Source: Micropruina sp.
Lineage (GTDB): Bacteria > Actinomycetota > Actinomycetes > Propionibacteriales > Propionibacteriaceae
Length of the DNA: 41,447 nt
Direction of reading: 5' to 3'
Assembly (NCBI RefSeq): GCF_027492755.1
Contig: NZ_JAPUED010000107.1
Coordinates: 1-41,447, forward strand
In this document: in pieces, positions 18,982 through 29,000 of the stretch
Numbering within the stretch: the first letter of the stretch is position 1
How the letters are laid out: each line of letters begins with the position of its first letter
Notes under the pieces: model-generated
What the model was told of the DNA's origin: nothing
What the model saw: only the letters and a program-made list of their open reading frames with translations
The model's database searches: none
Translations under genes and position numbers: made by a program

Positions 18982-19803
18982 TCAGCGCCGATTCATGGTC
19001 TCCGGGTTGGAGCCGACCCGGTTGCCGGAGTCCACGCCGTCGATCGCGGTCATGTCATCGGCGGACAGTTCGAAGTCGAAGATGTCCGCGTTCTCGCGCA
19101 GCCGTTCGGGGCTGGAGGCCTTCGGGAAGACGATGATGCCGCGCTGAATGTGCCAGCGCAGGATCACCTGGGCGGGCGTCCGGCCGAGTCGTTCGGCAAT
19201 GCCGACGATCACCGAGTCGTCCAGGTCGGCGCGGCGTCCGAGCGGGCTCCACGCCTCGGTGACGATGCCCAGGCTGGTGTTGAAGTCGACCAGTTCGAAC
19301 TGCGCGAGGCTCGGGTGCACCTCGATCTGGTTCACCGCGGGGACGATGTTGCCGGCATCGAGCAGCCGCTCCAAGTGCTGTTGATGGAAGTTCGAGACAC
19401 CGATCGAGCGGGTCAGCCCCTGCGCCTGCAGTTGCTCCATGCTCTGCCAGGCCTCCACGTAGGTGTCGAACTGCGGCGCCGGCCAGTGGATCAGGTACAG
19501 GTCGACCTGGTCCAGCCCCAGCTTCTCCAGCGACTCGGCCAGCGCGGCGGGGGCGTCCGTCTGCCGGTTGTTCCACAGCTTGGTGGTGACGAAGATCTCG
19601 TCGCGCGGAATACCGGACTCGGCGATCGCTTCGCCGACCTCGCGCTCGTTGCGGTAGATGGCGGCGGTGTCGATGTGCCGATAGCCGTTGGCCAGGGCGA
19701 ACGCCACGTGCTCTTTGGTCTCCTCCGGCGGCATCAGGAAGACGCCGAGGCCGAACTGGGGAATGCGGTTGCCGTCGTTGAGGGTGATGGTGGGAACGCT
19801 CAC
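18982..19803 (-). CDS. Aldo/keto reductase (2,5-diketo-D-gluconate reductase-like)
   Basis: 273-aa NADPH-dependent carbonyl reductase of the AKR superfamily. Catalytic tetrad visible: D45 and Y50 (IDTAAIY), K75 (VTTKLW), H106 (LIHWP). Cofactor-binding C-terminus with IVFPKASSPERLREN. GTG start, 5 nt behind GAGGAG. It ends with NPETMNRR. Its substrate cannot be told from sequence. The tyrosinase-DUF2182 pair lies upstream on the same strand, but a 39-bp gap and no overlap make a shared operon only possible. Confidence 0.92.
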   Translation of the reverse strand: MSVPTITLNDGNRIPQFGLGVFLMPPEETKEHVAFALANGYRHIDTAAIYRNEREVGEAIAESGIPRDEIFVTTKLWNNRQTDAPAALAESLEKLGLDQVDLYLIHWPAPQFDTYVEAWQSMEQLQAQGLTRSIGVSNFHQQHLERLLDAGNIVPAVNQIEVHPSLAQFELVDFNTSLGIVTEAWSPLGRRADLDDSVIVGIAERLGRTPAQVILRWHIQRGIIVFPKASSPERLRENADIFDFELSADDMTAIDGVDSGNRVGSNPETMNRR

Positions 19804-19842
19804 GTTGCTCCTCGATCGGGTGTGTGCGGGTCGAGGCCGAGC

Positions 19843-20766
19843 CTATGCGGCGTCCAGGATCGCCATGCCTGCGACCGCCAGCCCGGACGCCAGCCAGCCG
19901 AGCGCGACCAGGGCCCGCCATTGCTCCGGACGGGTCAGCAGCTTCTGGGCTGCCATCACGATTGCGAGGGCCAGGGTCGCCCACCACGGGTGTCCGGCGA
20001 GCATCAGCACCACCATCGCCGGTCCGCTGACCAGCAGGCAGACGACGCCGTGCCGCAGTCCGTACTCGACCGCGGCCGCATCGGCGGAGGGCCCCGCGAA
20101 GCCGACCGGCATGGTGCGGCAGCAGCCGCGCAGCGCACGCCGCTTGATCGGGGTCAGCTCCCAGGCCCCGGCCGCCAGCACCAGGACCGTCAGCGCGGAC
20201 GCCGGAACCGGCCCGGGCATCACCGCTAGCAGCATGCCCGGCCCCAGCCATGCCGCGAGATAGCCGAGGGTGAACAGCGCGAGGGTGCGCTGACGGCGAG
20301 CGCGCCGGGTGTTGAAACCGAGGTAGCGCAGATGCGGGACCGTGGTGGGCAGCATCATCGCGATCACCATCAGCAGCCAGCTGAGCAGCTGGGCATCGAT
20401 CGGGTGCGGGTGGGCGGTGGTGCCGTCTGAGGTATGGTGGTGGCTGGATGGCAGCGCGCCCGCCGGCTCGAACCAGTCGAGGGCCAGGGCGAGTGCCACC
20501 CAGGCGGTTGCGGCGAGCAACATGGCCAGCCATTCGGGGTGTCGGTCCAGTCGGCTGCGGAAATGCTGACGCCAGGAGGGGGTCTCGACAAGCTCGACCA
20601 ACGGTGGATCGGTGAGCTTGGCCGGTGGGAGTTCGGTGGGCGGTTGGGTCTCGACAGGCTCGACCGGCGGTGGATCGGTGAGCTTGGCCGGCAGTGGCTT
20701 GGCGGGCGGCTTGGTCTCGACAGGCCGGGCCGACGGCTCGGTGAGCTTGGTCGGCAGGACGGTCAT
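19843..20766 (-). CDS. DUF2182 integral membrane protein with repeat-derived N-terminus
   Basis: 307 aa. The first about 65 residues are a Pro-rich tandem repeat (units like PAKLTDPPPVEPVET) encoded by REP-1-containing DNA. The rest is a polytopic membrane protein of the DUF2182 family, often called a predicted metal-binding membrane protein: LLMVIAMMLPTTVPHLRYLG, LGYLAAWLGPGM, AGAWELTPIKRRALRGCC, HPWWATLALAIVMAAQKLL. A His-rich loop (SSHHHTSDGTTAHPHP) follows the first membrane segment. The ATG overlaps the tyrosinase stop (ATGA), so the pair is translationally coupled. I infer a possible link to copper supply or location of the tyrosinase. Confidence 0.85.
   Translation of the reverse strand: MTVLPTKLTEPSARPVETKPPAKPLPAKLTDPPPVEPVETQPPTELPPAKLTDPPLVELVETPSWRQHFRSRLDRHPEWLAMLLAATAWVALALALDWFEPAGALPSSHHHTSDGTTAHPHPIDAQLLSWLLMVIAMMLPTTVPHLRYLGFNTRRARRQRTLALFTLGYLAAWLGPGMLLAVMPGPVPASALTVLVLAAGAWELTPIKRRALRGCCRTMPVGFAGPSADAAAVEYGLRHGVVCLLVSGPAMVVLMLAGHPWWATLALAIVMAAQKLLTRPEQWRALVALGWLASGLAVAGMAILDAA
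20578..20745. repeat. 63-66 bp tandem repeat built on REP-1, within the DUF2182 gene
   Basis: Almost three units, each starting GGTCTCGACA(A/G)GC(T/C) and continuing through GGTGGATCGGTGAGCTTGGC. The third unit is diverged. The repeat keeps the frame and encodes the Pro-rich N-terminus (VELVET, VEPVET, RPVET). Confidence 0.8.
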
Positions 20767-22190
20767 TGGATCAGCAGCGCGATGGTGCCGATCACCACCT
20801 CGGGCTCGGGCGGGGCGTCCTCGGCGATGGGATTGACCGGGGCGAGGGTGGCGCGGAACTGCTCGGCGTCCCAACGGTCCTCGGCGTCCAGCCGCTGCAC
20901 GACCGCGGTGATGTCGAACTGGTAGCTGAGTTCGTGCTCGGCGTCCGGCTGTTGTGATTCGAGCAGGCCGAACAGGGGCAGCGTGCCGACCAACACAGGT
21001 TCGCCGCTGGTGGGGTGCAGGAAGACGCCCCATTCGGCGCTGGGCAGCCGGTCGGCACGGATGTGTTCGACCGACACCAGGAACCGCTGGGCGGCCCGGG
21101 TGGTCGGCGCGTCGGTGGGGAAACTGACCTCGGTGGCGTCCTCGGTGAGTCGCACCGGTGTCTCGGCCGCCCCGACCCGTTGCGGTGGACGGCGATCGCG
21201 CGGTCGTTCCGGGCCGCGGTCGGGAGTGGGCATCTGTCCTCCTGCGCCCGCCGAGGCGGGGATCGAGGTGTCGGCGTAGCTGTAGCCGAGGTTGGCCAGG
21301 TTCAACACACTGCCGCAGGTCGGCTCGATGCGCAGGCCGGAGGCGTCCAGGAACTCGAAACTGCGGTCGACGAAACGGCTTCCGGCCGGGTCGAGACCGA
21401 TGCCGGTGTTGCCGCGCCATACTTCCCACAGCCGGTCGAGGTTGGCGTGATGCAACCAGAAGATGGCGTCGCCGGCGGCCTGGTTGAAGTCGCTCATCTT
21501 GCCGGTCGGCCCGCCGACGAAGACGTGCACCGAGCCGTGCGGGGTGATCTCCAGCGGTCCGGGAATGGCGTTCGGGGCGCCGGCATGGTTGAAGCCGGTC
21601 TCGGTGCCGGCGAACGCGGGGTCGAACTGGCTCGAATAGGGAGTCGCGAAGAACCACCCGGCTGCTGTGGTCTGGGCGGGCTGCAGCCGGGCCAGCCGCG
21701 GTTCGGGCTCACCGCGGAACCGGACGGGTGAGTTCACGCCAAGGTCGCGGGCCGGGTCGAACAGTGGGTTCGGGGAACCGTCGTCAAGGGTCGGGGCGCG
21801 GAACGCGGGCGGCAGCGAGCTGGATTCGGGACGGTCGTAGTCCCAGTAGGGGAGTGCCCAGGTGGCCTTGGTCTCGTCGTCCACCTCGTCGGATTCGGCG
21901 ATGATCGAGCGGCAGATCGCTTCGAACGCGTGGAGGTACATCCGATGCCAGGGCAGGAAGTACCAGCAGAAGTGCTGACAGGTGTTGCGCAGCCCGTCGT
22001 TCGGGTCGGGAAACATGCCGTGCACCTGGGTGTGGTGGCTCCACCAACGATGCTGCGGGCCGCTGTTGCGCTTCAACTCCCGGACGGCCACCGCATAGGC
22101 GGCGATGATCGGATGCGTCGGCGCGCCCTCGGGCTGCAGCGTGTAGACGTCCTGACGAACGAGGGCTTCGGCCTGAGGCGGTGTGAGCAT
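20763..22190 (-). CDS. Tyrosinase / polyphenol oxidase-like type-3 copper protein
   Basis: 475 aa. Type-3 dicopper oxidase expected to hydroxylate phenols or oxidise catechols to quinones. CuA ligands: H57 (THHQVHG region), H73 and H82 in CQHFCWYFLPWHRMYLHAFE. CuB ligands: HGSVH plus FWLHHANLDRLWEVW. A C-terminal beta domain (about 330-475) resembles the plant-type PPO tail rather than the short Streptomyces MelC2, and no MelC1-type caddie gene is adjacent. No signal peptide is visible, so it should be cytoplasmic unless co-exported. DUF2182 membrane protein gene overlaps its stop. Substrate unknown. Confidence 0.9.
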   Translation of the reverse strand: MLTPPQAEALVRQDVYTLQPEGAPTHPIIAAYAVAVRELKRNSGPQHRWWSHHTQVHGMFPDPNDGLRNTCQHFCWYFLPWHRMYLHAFEAICRSIIAESDEVDDETKATWALPYWDYDRPESSSLPPAFRAPTLDDGSPNPLFDPARDLGVNSPVRFRGEPEPRLARLQPAQTTAAGWFFATPYSSQFDPAFAGTETGFNHAGAPNAIPGPLEITPHGSVHVFVGGPTGKMSDFNQAAGDAIFWLHHANLDRLWEVWRGNTGIGLDPAGSRFVDRSFEFLDASGLRIEPTCGSVLNLANLGYSYADTSIPASAGAGGQMPTPDRGPERPRDRRPPQRVGAAETPVRLTEDATEVSFPTDAPTTRAAQRFLVSVEHIRADRLPSAEWGVFLHPTSGEPVLVGTLPLFGLLESQQPDAEHELSYQFDITAVVQRLDAEDRWDAEQFRATLAPVNPIAEDAPPEPEVVIGTIALLIQ

Positions 22191-22288
22191 GGCTCCTCCA
22201 GGGGGCGGTGTCCGTCCGATCCTGCCAAGGCTGCAGCGGCGGCGACAGGGGTAGTTCTGCCACCGGCCGAGGGCCTATCCGCGATTCG

Positions 22289-22378
22289 TCTGAAATCGAC
22301 CCCAGAGTGGTGGCTGTGTCGAGAGTTCTCAGGCGGTACTGAGTTCATCGAGACCCCGACTCTGGGGTCGATATCAGA
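22289..22378. repeat. 90-bp element with 20-bp inverted ends (MITE-like)
   Basis: The arms at 22289-22308 and 22359-22378 (TCTGAAATCGACCCCAGAGT and its complement with one mismatch) enclose 50 bp. It lies in the 333-bp gap between the tyrosinase and argS genes. It could be a miniature inverted-repeat element or a large regulatory dyad. I see no clear target-site duplication. Confidence 0.65.
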
Positions 22379-22523
22379 ACACTTTTGGACTTGCCACGCC
22401 GGATGACCGGCGCGAGAGCCGGCCAGAATGGGTCGTGGCAGTCGCGAGATGACGGTGTGCCGAGCAGCCGGGCATCGACCGACGGGTGGCCCGTTTCGAC
22501 AAGCCCCGCCCGGCGGCGGGAAG

Positions 22524-24167
22524 ATGGATGACGTGCTTTCCCTGCCCGTGTTGCTGACCGAACGTTTCCAGGCCGTCACCGGGGTCGATCCGGAGCTCCG
22601 TCCGGCTACCAAGCCGCAGTTCGGGCACTTCCAGTCGAACGTGGCGCTGCGCCTGGCGAAGGCCGAAGGCAAGCCGCCGCGCGAGATCGCCCAACGGATC
22701 GTCGCCGAGGCCGACGTCGCCGACCTGTGCGAGCCGCTCGAGGTGGCCGGCCCGGGCTTCATCAACATTCGGCTGCGCTCCGATGTGCTGGCCGGGGTGG
22801 TGACCGGCATCCTGCGCGACCCGGACGGCGTCATCGAGCAGACCACCGACCCGCAGCGGGTGGTGATCGACTACTCGGCGCCCAACGTCGCCAAGCCGAT
22901 GCACGTCGGCAACCTGCGTTCCACGATCATCGGGGACTGCTTCGCCCGGGTGCTGCGCGCCCAGGGCCACACGGTGATCGCGCAGAACCACATCGGCGAC
23001 TGGGGCACCCAGTTCGGCATGCTGGTCGAGCAGATCCTGTTCGAGGGCATCGACGCCGACACCCTCGACCTGGCCTCCTCGGTGGCGCTCTACCGGCGTG
23101 CCCAGGAGCACTTCCGCTCCGACGAGGCTTTCGCGGACGCCGCCCGTCGCCGGGTGGTGGCGCTGCAGTCCGGTGACGGGCAGACCCGGGCGATCTGGCG
23201 GTCGCTGATCGAGGTCTCCAAGACCGGCTTCAACGCGGCCTACCGCCGGCTCGGGGTGCTGCTCACCGACGACGATCTGGCCGGCGAGTCGATCTACAAC
23301 GACCTGCTTGCCGGTGTCGCCGACGACCTGGCCGCGGCAGGCATCGCCGTGGTCGACCAGGGCGCGTTGGTCGTTTTCGTGCCCGGCGACGACGCGCCGT
23401 TGATCGTCCGCAAGTCCGACGGCGGTTACGGCTATGCCGCCACCGACCTGGCTGCCGTCCGCTACCGGTTCGGCACGCTGGACGCCAACCGCTGCATCTA
23501 CGTGGTCGGCTCGCCCCAGGCGCACCACTTCTCGCAGGTGTTCGCGGTGTCCCGGATGGCCGGTTGGGTGCCCGAGGGCGGCGTGCTGGAGCACGTCGGC
23601 TTCGGTTCGGTGCTCGGTCCGGACGGCAAGATGTTCAAGACCCGCGACGGCAAGACCGTCACCCTCGACACCCTGCTCGACCTGGCCGAGGACGTCGCCG
23701 CGCCGGAGATCGCGATGGCGGCGGTGAAGTACGCCGACCTGTCCACCTCGCTGCACAAGGACTACGTCTTCGACGCCGACCGGATGACAGCCACCACCGG
23801 CAACACCGGCCCCTACCTGCAGTACGCCCACGCCCGGGTGAGCGGCATCCTGCGCAAGGCCGAAGCGGAAGGCTGGGCCTCCGACGGCGTCACCGTCCTG
23901 GACGATCCGGCCGAGCAGACGCTGGCCCTGCTGCTGTCCCGTTTCGGTGAGGTGGTCGCCGAGGTCGCGACCGGACTGCAGCCGCACAAGCTGTGCACCT
24001 ACCTGTTCGACACCGCCACCGCGCTGAGCACCTTCTACGAGCGCTGCCCGGTGCTGAAGAGCGAAGGTGAGGTGCGGACGTCCCGACTGGCGATCTGCGC
24101 TGCCACCCGGACGGTGCTCGCCAAGGGACTCGACCTGCTCGGGATTGTGGCGCCCGACCGGATGTAG
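22524..24167 (+). CDS. argS: Arginyl-tRNA synthetase
   Basis: Class I synthetase that charges tRNA-Arg. Add1-type N-terminal domain (FGHFQSNVALRLAK), HIGH-type motif HVGN at 127-130 within SAPNVAKPMHVGNLRSTIIG, the conserved NHIGDWGTQFGMLVEQ, the KMSKS-equivalent GKMFKTRDGKTV, and the C-terminal anticodon-binding helices ending TRTVLAKGLDLLGI. The ATG at 22524 (MDDVLSLPVL) gives 547 aa, normal for ArgRS. An upstream GTG would add 32 residues outside the family. No T-box or other leader structure was recognised; the repeat-flanked element at 22289-22378 lies upstream. Confidence 0.95.
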   Translation: MDDVLSLPVLLTERFQAVTGVDPELRPATKPQFGHFQSNVALRLAKAEGKPPREIAQRIVAEADVADLCEPLEVAGPGFINIRLRSDVLAGVVTGILRDPDGVIEQTTDPQRVVIDYSAPNVAKPMHVGNLRSTIIGDCFARVLRAQGHTVIAQNHIGDWGTQFGMLVEQILFEGIDADTLDLASSVALYRRAQEHFRSDEAFADAARRRVVALQSGDGQTRAIWRSLIEVSKTGFNAAYRRLGVLLTDDDLAGESIYNDLLAGVADDLAAAGIAVVDQGALVVFVPGDDAPLIVRKSDGGYGYAATDLAAVRYRFGTLDANRCIYVVGSPQAHHFSQVFAVSRMAGWVPEGGVLEHVGFGSVLGPDGKMFKTRDGKTVTLDTLLDLAEDVAAPEIAMAAVKYADLSTSLHKDYVFDADRMTATTGNTGPYLQYAHARVSGILRKAEAEGWASDGVTVLDDPAEQTLALLLSRFGEVVAEVATGLQPHKLCTYLFDTATALSTFYERCPVLKSEGEVRTSRLAICAATRTVLAKGLDLLGIVAPDRM

Positions 24168-24174
24168 ACCTCTC

Positions 24175-24325
24175 CTCTGGAGGGTTGAGCTTGTCGAAAC
24201 CCGGTCTCGATGGAGAAGGGGTCTCGACAAGCTCGACCAGCGGTGGGGGCGACAGGCTCTCGACCAACGGCCGGGCTCGCTCAACGAGGGTCTCGACAAG
24301 CTCGACCAACGGTGGGCTCGATCAG
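24175..24325. repeat. REP-1 repeat array downstream of argS
   Basis: At least four units in both orientations: GTTGAGCTTGTCGAAACC near 24184, and GTCTCGACAAGCTCGACCA near 24220 and 24290, with a diverged unit near 24250. No gene in 24168-24345. Confidence 0.8.
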
Positions 24326-24345
24326 CGGTGAGGTTTCGGACGGGA

Positions 24346-25374
24346 CTAGATCCCTGTACGTGGTGTGTAGGTCACCCGCTTGCCGGTGCCATCGGTGTAG
24401 CTGATGGAGCGCACCAGGCGATGTTTGGAGGAGTCGTAGGACACCTCTTGGTCGGCCAGGACGAAGTACCAGGCGGTGCCGTCCGCCATGGTGCCGACGG
24501 TCCAGCGCGCCTTCTCAGTCGGCGTGATGGTGACGGCCGAGGCGTCCGCGGGGAGCTTGCCGATCGAGGCGCGCCGTCCCGAAAGGGAGGTCCGCACATC
24601 GACCTTGTCGGGACGCCGCGCAGGCTGGGCTGCCCAGTAATCACCGGCCGCGTTGAACACGCCCCAGACGTCGTCCTGTGTGTCACGGAAGACGGTGAAA
24701 GTGGTGCCGTCGACGGCCAGATCGAGGCGGGGTAGTACCTCGTCGGGGGCGGTCCGCGCCAGGCCGTCCGACCCTATCCAGACGAGGCGGCCCGTCGCGT
24801 CCTTGGTGCCGGAGAGCCAGGTCGCGGTCAAAGTGAAGCCGGTCTGTGCGTCGGCCCAGTGCCGCACATCACCCCAGACGTGACCGACGGTCTGCACCGC
24901 GCGCACCACGTCGGGAATCAACCTGACCTCGAGGTGATCGTGCACCCGAACGGTGAAGAACTGGCTAGGCGGGGCGACGTAGCTGTGGTGAGTGGTTGCA
25001 GCGGGCCGACCCTCGACCTCGTCGGTCACGGTGATCAGCACTTGAGTAGCAGAGCTCTCGGCGCGGACCGTGACCGTATGGTGCGCCGCCGGATCGCCCC
25101 CCGTGAAGCCGAACACGCCGGTCGTTGTGCCCGACCGCACCATCGCGCTGGCCAGTGGCGCCGGCTGCACAGTGACCGGACGCGGAGCGAGTGCGAACCA
25201 GCCCAGTAGGCCGGCGGTGGTCACGGCCGCGCACGCCGCCACCAACTGGCGGATGCTTCGCTGCCGGTGACGACCCTCGACCAGGGCGATCACGTCCATC
25301 GCCCGGACGTTCGGGTCGGCCTCTTCGGCGAGTTCACGCAGGCCGTCACGCAGCCTGTCCTCGGCGATCCTCAT
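24346..25374 (-). CDS. Membrane-anchored protein coupled to an ECF sigma factor (putative anti-sigma/sensor)
   Basis: 342 aa. Short cytoplasmic N-terminus (1-42, RIAEDRLRDGLRELAEEADP), one membrane segment (about 43-62, LVAACAAVTTAGLLGWFALA) and a large extracytoplasmic beta-rich domain. The ATG overlaps the stop of the sigma gene (ATGA), so the two are coupled. The topology and position suit an anti-sigma factor or sensor for the neighbouring SigE-type factor. I see no HxxxCxxC zinc anti-sigma motif, so the mechanism is inferred. Confidence 0.8.
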   Translation of the reverse strand: MRIAEDRLRDGLRELAEEADPNVRAMDVIALVEGRHRQRSIRQLVAACAAVTTAGLLGWFALAPRPVTVQPAPLASAMVRSGTTTGVFGFTGGDPAAHHTVTVRAESSATQVLITVTDEVEGRPAATTHHSYVAPPSQFFTVRVHDHLEVRLIPDVVRAVQTVGHVWGDVRHWADAQTGFTLTATWLSGTKDATGRLVWIGSDGLARTAPDEVLPRLDLAVDGTTFTVFRDTQDDVWGVFNAAGDYWAAQPARRPDKVDVRTSLSGRRASIGKLPADASAVTITPTEKARWTVGTMADGTAWYFVLADQEVSYDSSKHRLVRSISYTDGTGKRVTYTPRTGI

Positions 25375-25883
25375 GACAGGTCTCCTTCCCTCATTGGGGC
25401 GTATCGGGCGCGCATGCCGGCCAGTGCCCGCGAGCAGGCGGACTTGACCGCACCCACGCTGATGCCCAGGCATTCCGCGGTCTGCGCCTCGGTGTAGTCG
25501 TCGAAATAGCGCAACACGACGATGCTGCGCTGCCGTGGGGTGAGGGTGGCGAGCATCCGTGCCACCTCGTCGCGGTCGCTGACCCGATCATGGGGCCATT
25601 CGCCGGACGGCGGATCCGCCCATTCGGCCGGGACCGGACGGCGCCGGCGCCGGTGGTCGATGCTGAGGTTGACCAGCACCCGGCGGGCATAGCCGGTCGC
25701 ATCCTCCAGCCGGACACGCTCCCAGGCGGCATAAGTCCTGGTCAACGCCTCTTGGACGAGTTCATCGGCGAGATCCTGACTGCCGGTCAGCAGGTACGCC
25801 GTCCGGCCCAGATAGGCCGACGACGACGTCACGAAGGCGGTGAACTCCGCCTCCCGGCGCGACCGTGCGCCCATCCCGACCAT
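25371..25883 (-). CDS. ECF RNA polymerase sigma factor (actinobacterial SigE-type)
   Basis: 170 aa, with sigma region 2 (YLLTGSQDLADELVQEALTRTYAAW, then GYARRVLVNLSIDHRRR) and region 4 (LTPRQRSIVVLRYFDDYTEAQTAECLGISVGAVKSACSRAL). There is no region 3, as in ECF sigma factors. Start chosen at the ATG at 25883 (MVGMGARSRREAEF), which sits behind GGAGGAG; the longer GTG frame would swallow that site. The membrane partner overlaps its stop. It follows the lanthipeptide-type genes on the same strand after a 182-bp gap that contains a purine-rich tract, so it may be an independent unit or control them. Confidence 0.92.
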   Translation of the reverse strand: MVGMGARSRREAEFTAFVTSSSAYLGRTAYLLTGSQDLADELVQEALTRTYAAWERVRLEDATGYARRVLVNLSIDHRRRRRPVPAEWADPPSGEWPHDRVSDRDEVARMLATLTPRQRSIVVLRYFDDYTEAQTAECLGISVGAVKSACSRALAGMRARYAPMREGDLS

Positions 25884-26065
25884 GCACTCTCCTCCATCGA
25901 CTACCACTCTCTACGCAGGAGCGCGCCGAATGGTTGCTCGTCGGCGAGAAAGAAGAGAGAAAGAAGGAAGGAAGTGGCGGTCGTGGTCTGCGCCGGGTTG
26001 TCGCGCGCAGCCCGTCTTGCGCTCATCGCCACCGCAATCGGGTGATGCGGTTCAGATCGCTGCCC

Positions 26066-29000
26066 TCAGCCGGACAGCAACAGTCCGCGCTCGGTGCGCA
26101 GCAGCAACTGGATCAGGTGCGGCTCGGAGGGATGCCCGGGGCCGACCATCCGGTTGTGGTGCATGTGCACCAGGCTCGGCAGGATTCCGGCCACCGATCC
26201 GTCCAGGTCGCCGGTCCGCTCCGCCGCGGCGAGAGCCAGGCCGTACGGCGTGACCGACGTCCGCAACGTCTGGAGCGCGTCGGCCAGTGGCCCATGCGCC
26301 GGTTCGCCGCTCAGCAGGGCACGCAGCCGGGTCTTGCGTTCCCGGTAATCGGCCCCGGCGGCGCGGCCGACCTGCGGGTCGTCGACCAAGGCGGCCTGCG
26401 TCTCGTAGAAGGTCACCCGCTGGGCCCGGTCCAGCCCGAGCCCCGCCAGCATCACCGCGGTCGACGCGACCAGGGCATCGGTGAGCGGCTGGCCGGGCAG
26501 GCTGAGTAGCCGGCGGACGGCGACACTGTCGGCATGGAAGAGGTCCTCGCACAGCTCCAGCCCGCGCAGTCCGCCATAGCGCTCGAGTTCGCGGTCGTAG
26601 CTGTCCAGCGCGAGCCGCGAGATCCGGCCTGCTTCCAGCAGTTGACCGGCGAAATCGCTCACCTGGGGCAGCAGGTGCCGCAGCAGCAGATCGGGCTCGC
26701 CCTGCCAGCGGATCCGCAGATGCGGCTCGGGATCGCTGTACCGCAGGAAGAACCAGCGCCTGGCGAGCCCGGAATTCTCAGCCATCTCGATCAGGTCGAC
26801 GAGGTGGGTGGTCAGCAATGGCGTGAGTTGCTCGTAGGGGGCGTAGAACTTGGCGAACAGCCAGTCGCCGCCGGGCAACCGGATCCGTTCGCGGACACTG
26901 ACCGGGTGCGCAGTCGGATGGACGCCGCGGATCGGTTCCACGGCCTGGACGGGGAACGCGGCGGGCGTCCGAGCGGGATCGTTCGAGGGTTGGCGGACCA
27001 GCGAGATCACCAATTCGGTCAGGTAGTGGCCATCCGGGCCGGGCAGCCAGGCGTCCCCGATGTCCGGCAGCGCCTCCTCCAGCCGCAGCGTGCCGCCGGA
27101 GTTCTTGAACTCGCGCCGCAACTGCTCGCGGTCGTCGGCCTGGGTGAGATCCAGCAGCAGCCGGTTGTCGGCCACGGTGACGTAGACCCGGTCGGGCAAC
27201 CCCCAGCGTCGGCGGGCCGTCTCGAGTGCGGACGTCACCGCGGCCTGTTCGGCGCCCTGCGACGGCGTCCAGCCGGGCGTGCTGAGTAGCCAACGGGCCG
27301 GGGCCAGCACCGTTCGTCCGACCTGGACGCGGGGGAGCACCGGCAGCGACTGCGCCGGCCCCCAATCGAAGGCCGAGAACTCGGCGGGTAGATGCTGGCC
27401 GACGGCGTCCAGGAACTGGCACACCGGTGGCGCGCCGTGGTGGTTCAGCATGTGCCGCGCGGTCGGACGGAGCCGCACCCCCAGGCTGGCCGACCGCAGG
27501 TAGAGTCGCGCGCCGTCGTGGCCGACCAGCAGATCGGACAGTCCCAGCTGATGTTCGGCGCTGCCGCGTCCGCTGACCACGATCTCGTGCTGGGCGACCG
27601 TCGGCCGGAGCACCACATTCGCGGATCGGGGCGTGGCCGGCAGATACACCACCTCGGCGGCAACCGTGTCGGGCTCGGCTGCGGTCTCCGCGCGGTCCAG
27701 CCAGTCGTAGAAGGCGTCGCCGGCGGAACCGAACAGGTCGGCGAACCGGCCCAGCCAGCGTCCGGCCGAACCGGCGCCCAGATTCGGGCCGAGCACCAGG
27801 GTGAACGCGCCGGCATCCACCGCGGCGGCGTCCGTGGCCAGCAGGAACGCCGACACATCCAGCGACAGTGGGGCATCGGCCGCGTTGCCGGGGGAGAGCT
27901 GCCGTCCGGTCGCCCCGGCCGGCCAGCCGCTGAGGGCGGCGACGATGTCGGTGTCCAAGATGACGTTGCGCCGCTCGTCCCGCAGCGCCTCCAGAGCCAG
28001 GCCCATCAGCGCCTCGGAGCGCCGCGCCTGGGTGCCCGGCTCAAGACCGGACGCCGCACCATGGGTGTGTGGCATCGCGCCGAGTCCGCGGACCGGATCG
28101 AACACCTCGGCCAGCGGCACCTCGTGGTCCGCCCCCCACCGAGCGAGAAATCGCCGTCCGTAGCCGGCCAGGTCGCCGCCCACCGACGGACCGGGGCCCA
28201 CTCGCAGCAGCACCTCGACGGCCTGGGCACACTCGCGGCCCACCTCCGCGGACAGGCCGCGTCCGTCGAGTCCACGAGCGAGATCGGTCTGGAAAGTCTC
28301 GGGGTGGTCATGCAGGACGCGCGCTCGCTCGGTGACTTGGGCGAACACACCGGACGGGGCGTCCGGCCGTCCGGACGCCCCGCGATCACCGATCATCGAT
28401 CCGCGGGGTTGACCGTCGGCGGCGGCGATGGCGGCGGTCAGCTCGGCGGCGGACTCGGCCAGCGACGCATCGGCCCGGCCGATCAGTGCTCGGGCGTCGG
28501 CGCCGGAGGTCGCCGCCTCCCCGGTGAGGGCGGGTGCCAGGTCGCTGTGCAACAGGCCCGCCCGGATCAGCTGCTCCAGCAGGCCGGCCACCTGGTCGGG
28601 GGTTCCGCCGGAGCCGGCGCCCACCCGTTCGACCAACTCGTCGTAGGCGATCCATGATTCGGCCGCCGCGATCGCCAGGCGGGCCGGCTCAGTGGCCCTG
28701 ACGGAGCCCCCGGTCTGGGTCAGCAACCGGTCGCCCACCTCGGTGATCAGCGGGTCGGCCCGCCAACGCAGCCGGGAACGGACGTCCGGGCGGTGCTCGG
28801 CGGCGGCCAGCATGCCGCGCAGCCAGCCCATGTCGGGCCGGGTTCTGGTGCGGTCGCCAGCGGCGAGGCGCAAGTCGGTCCCGGGCGCCCAATCGGCCAG
28901 CGACACCGCCGCGAACGCCCCGTACGGGGTGGGCCGGGTGGTCATCCGGATCAGGTAGCGGGCCAGGCTGGTGCGGGTCCGGGCCGCCTCCTTGGGATCG

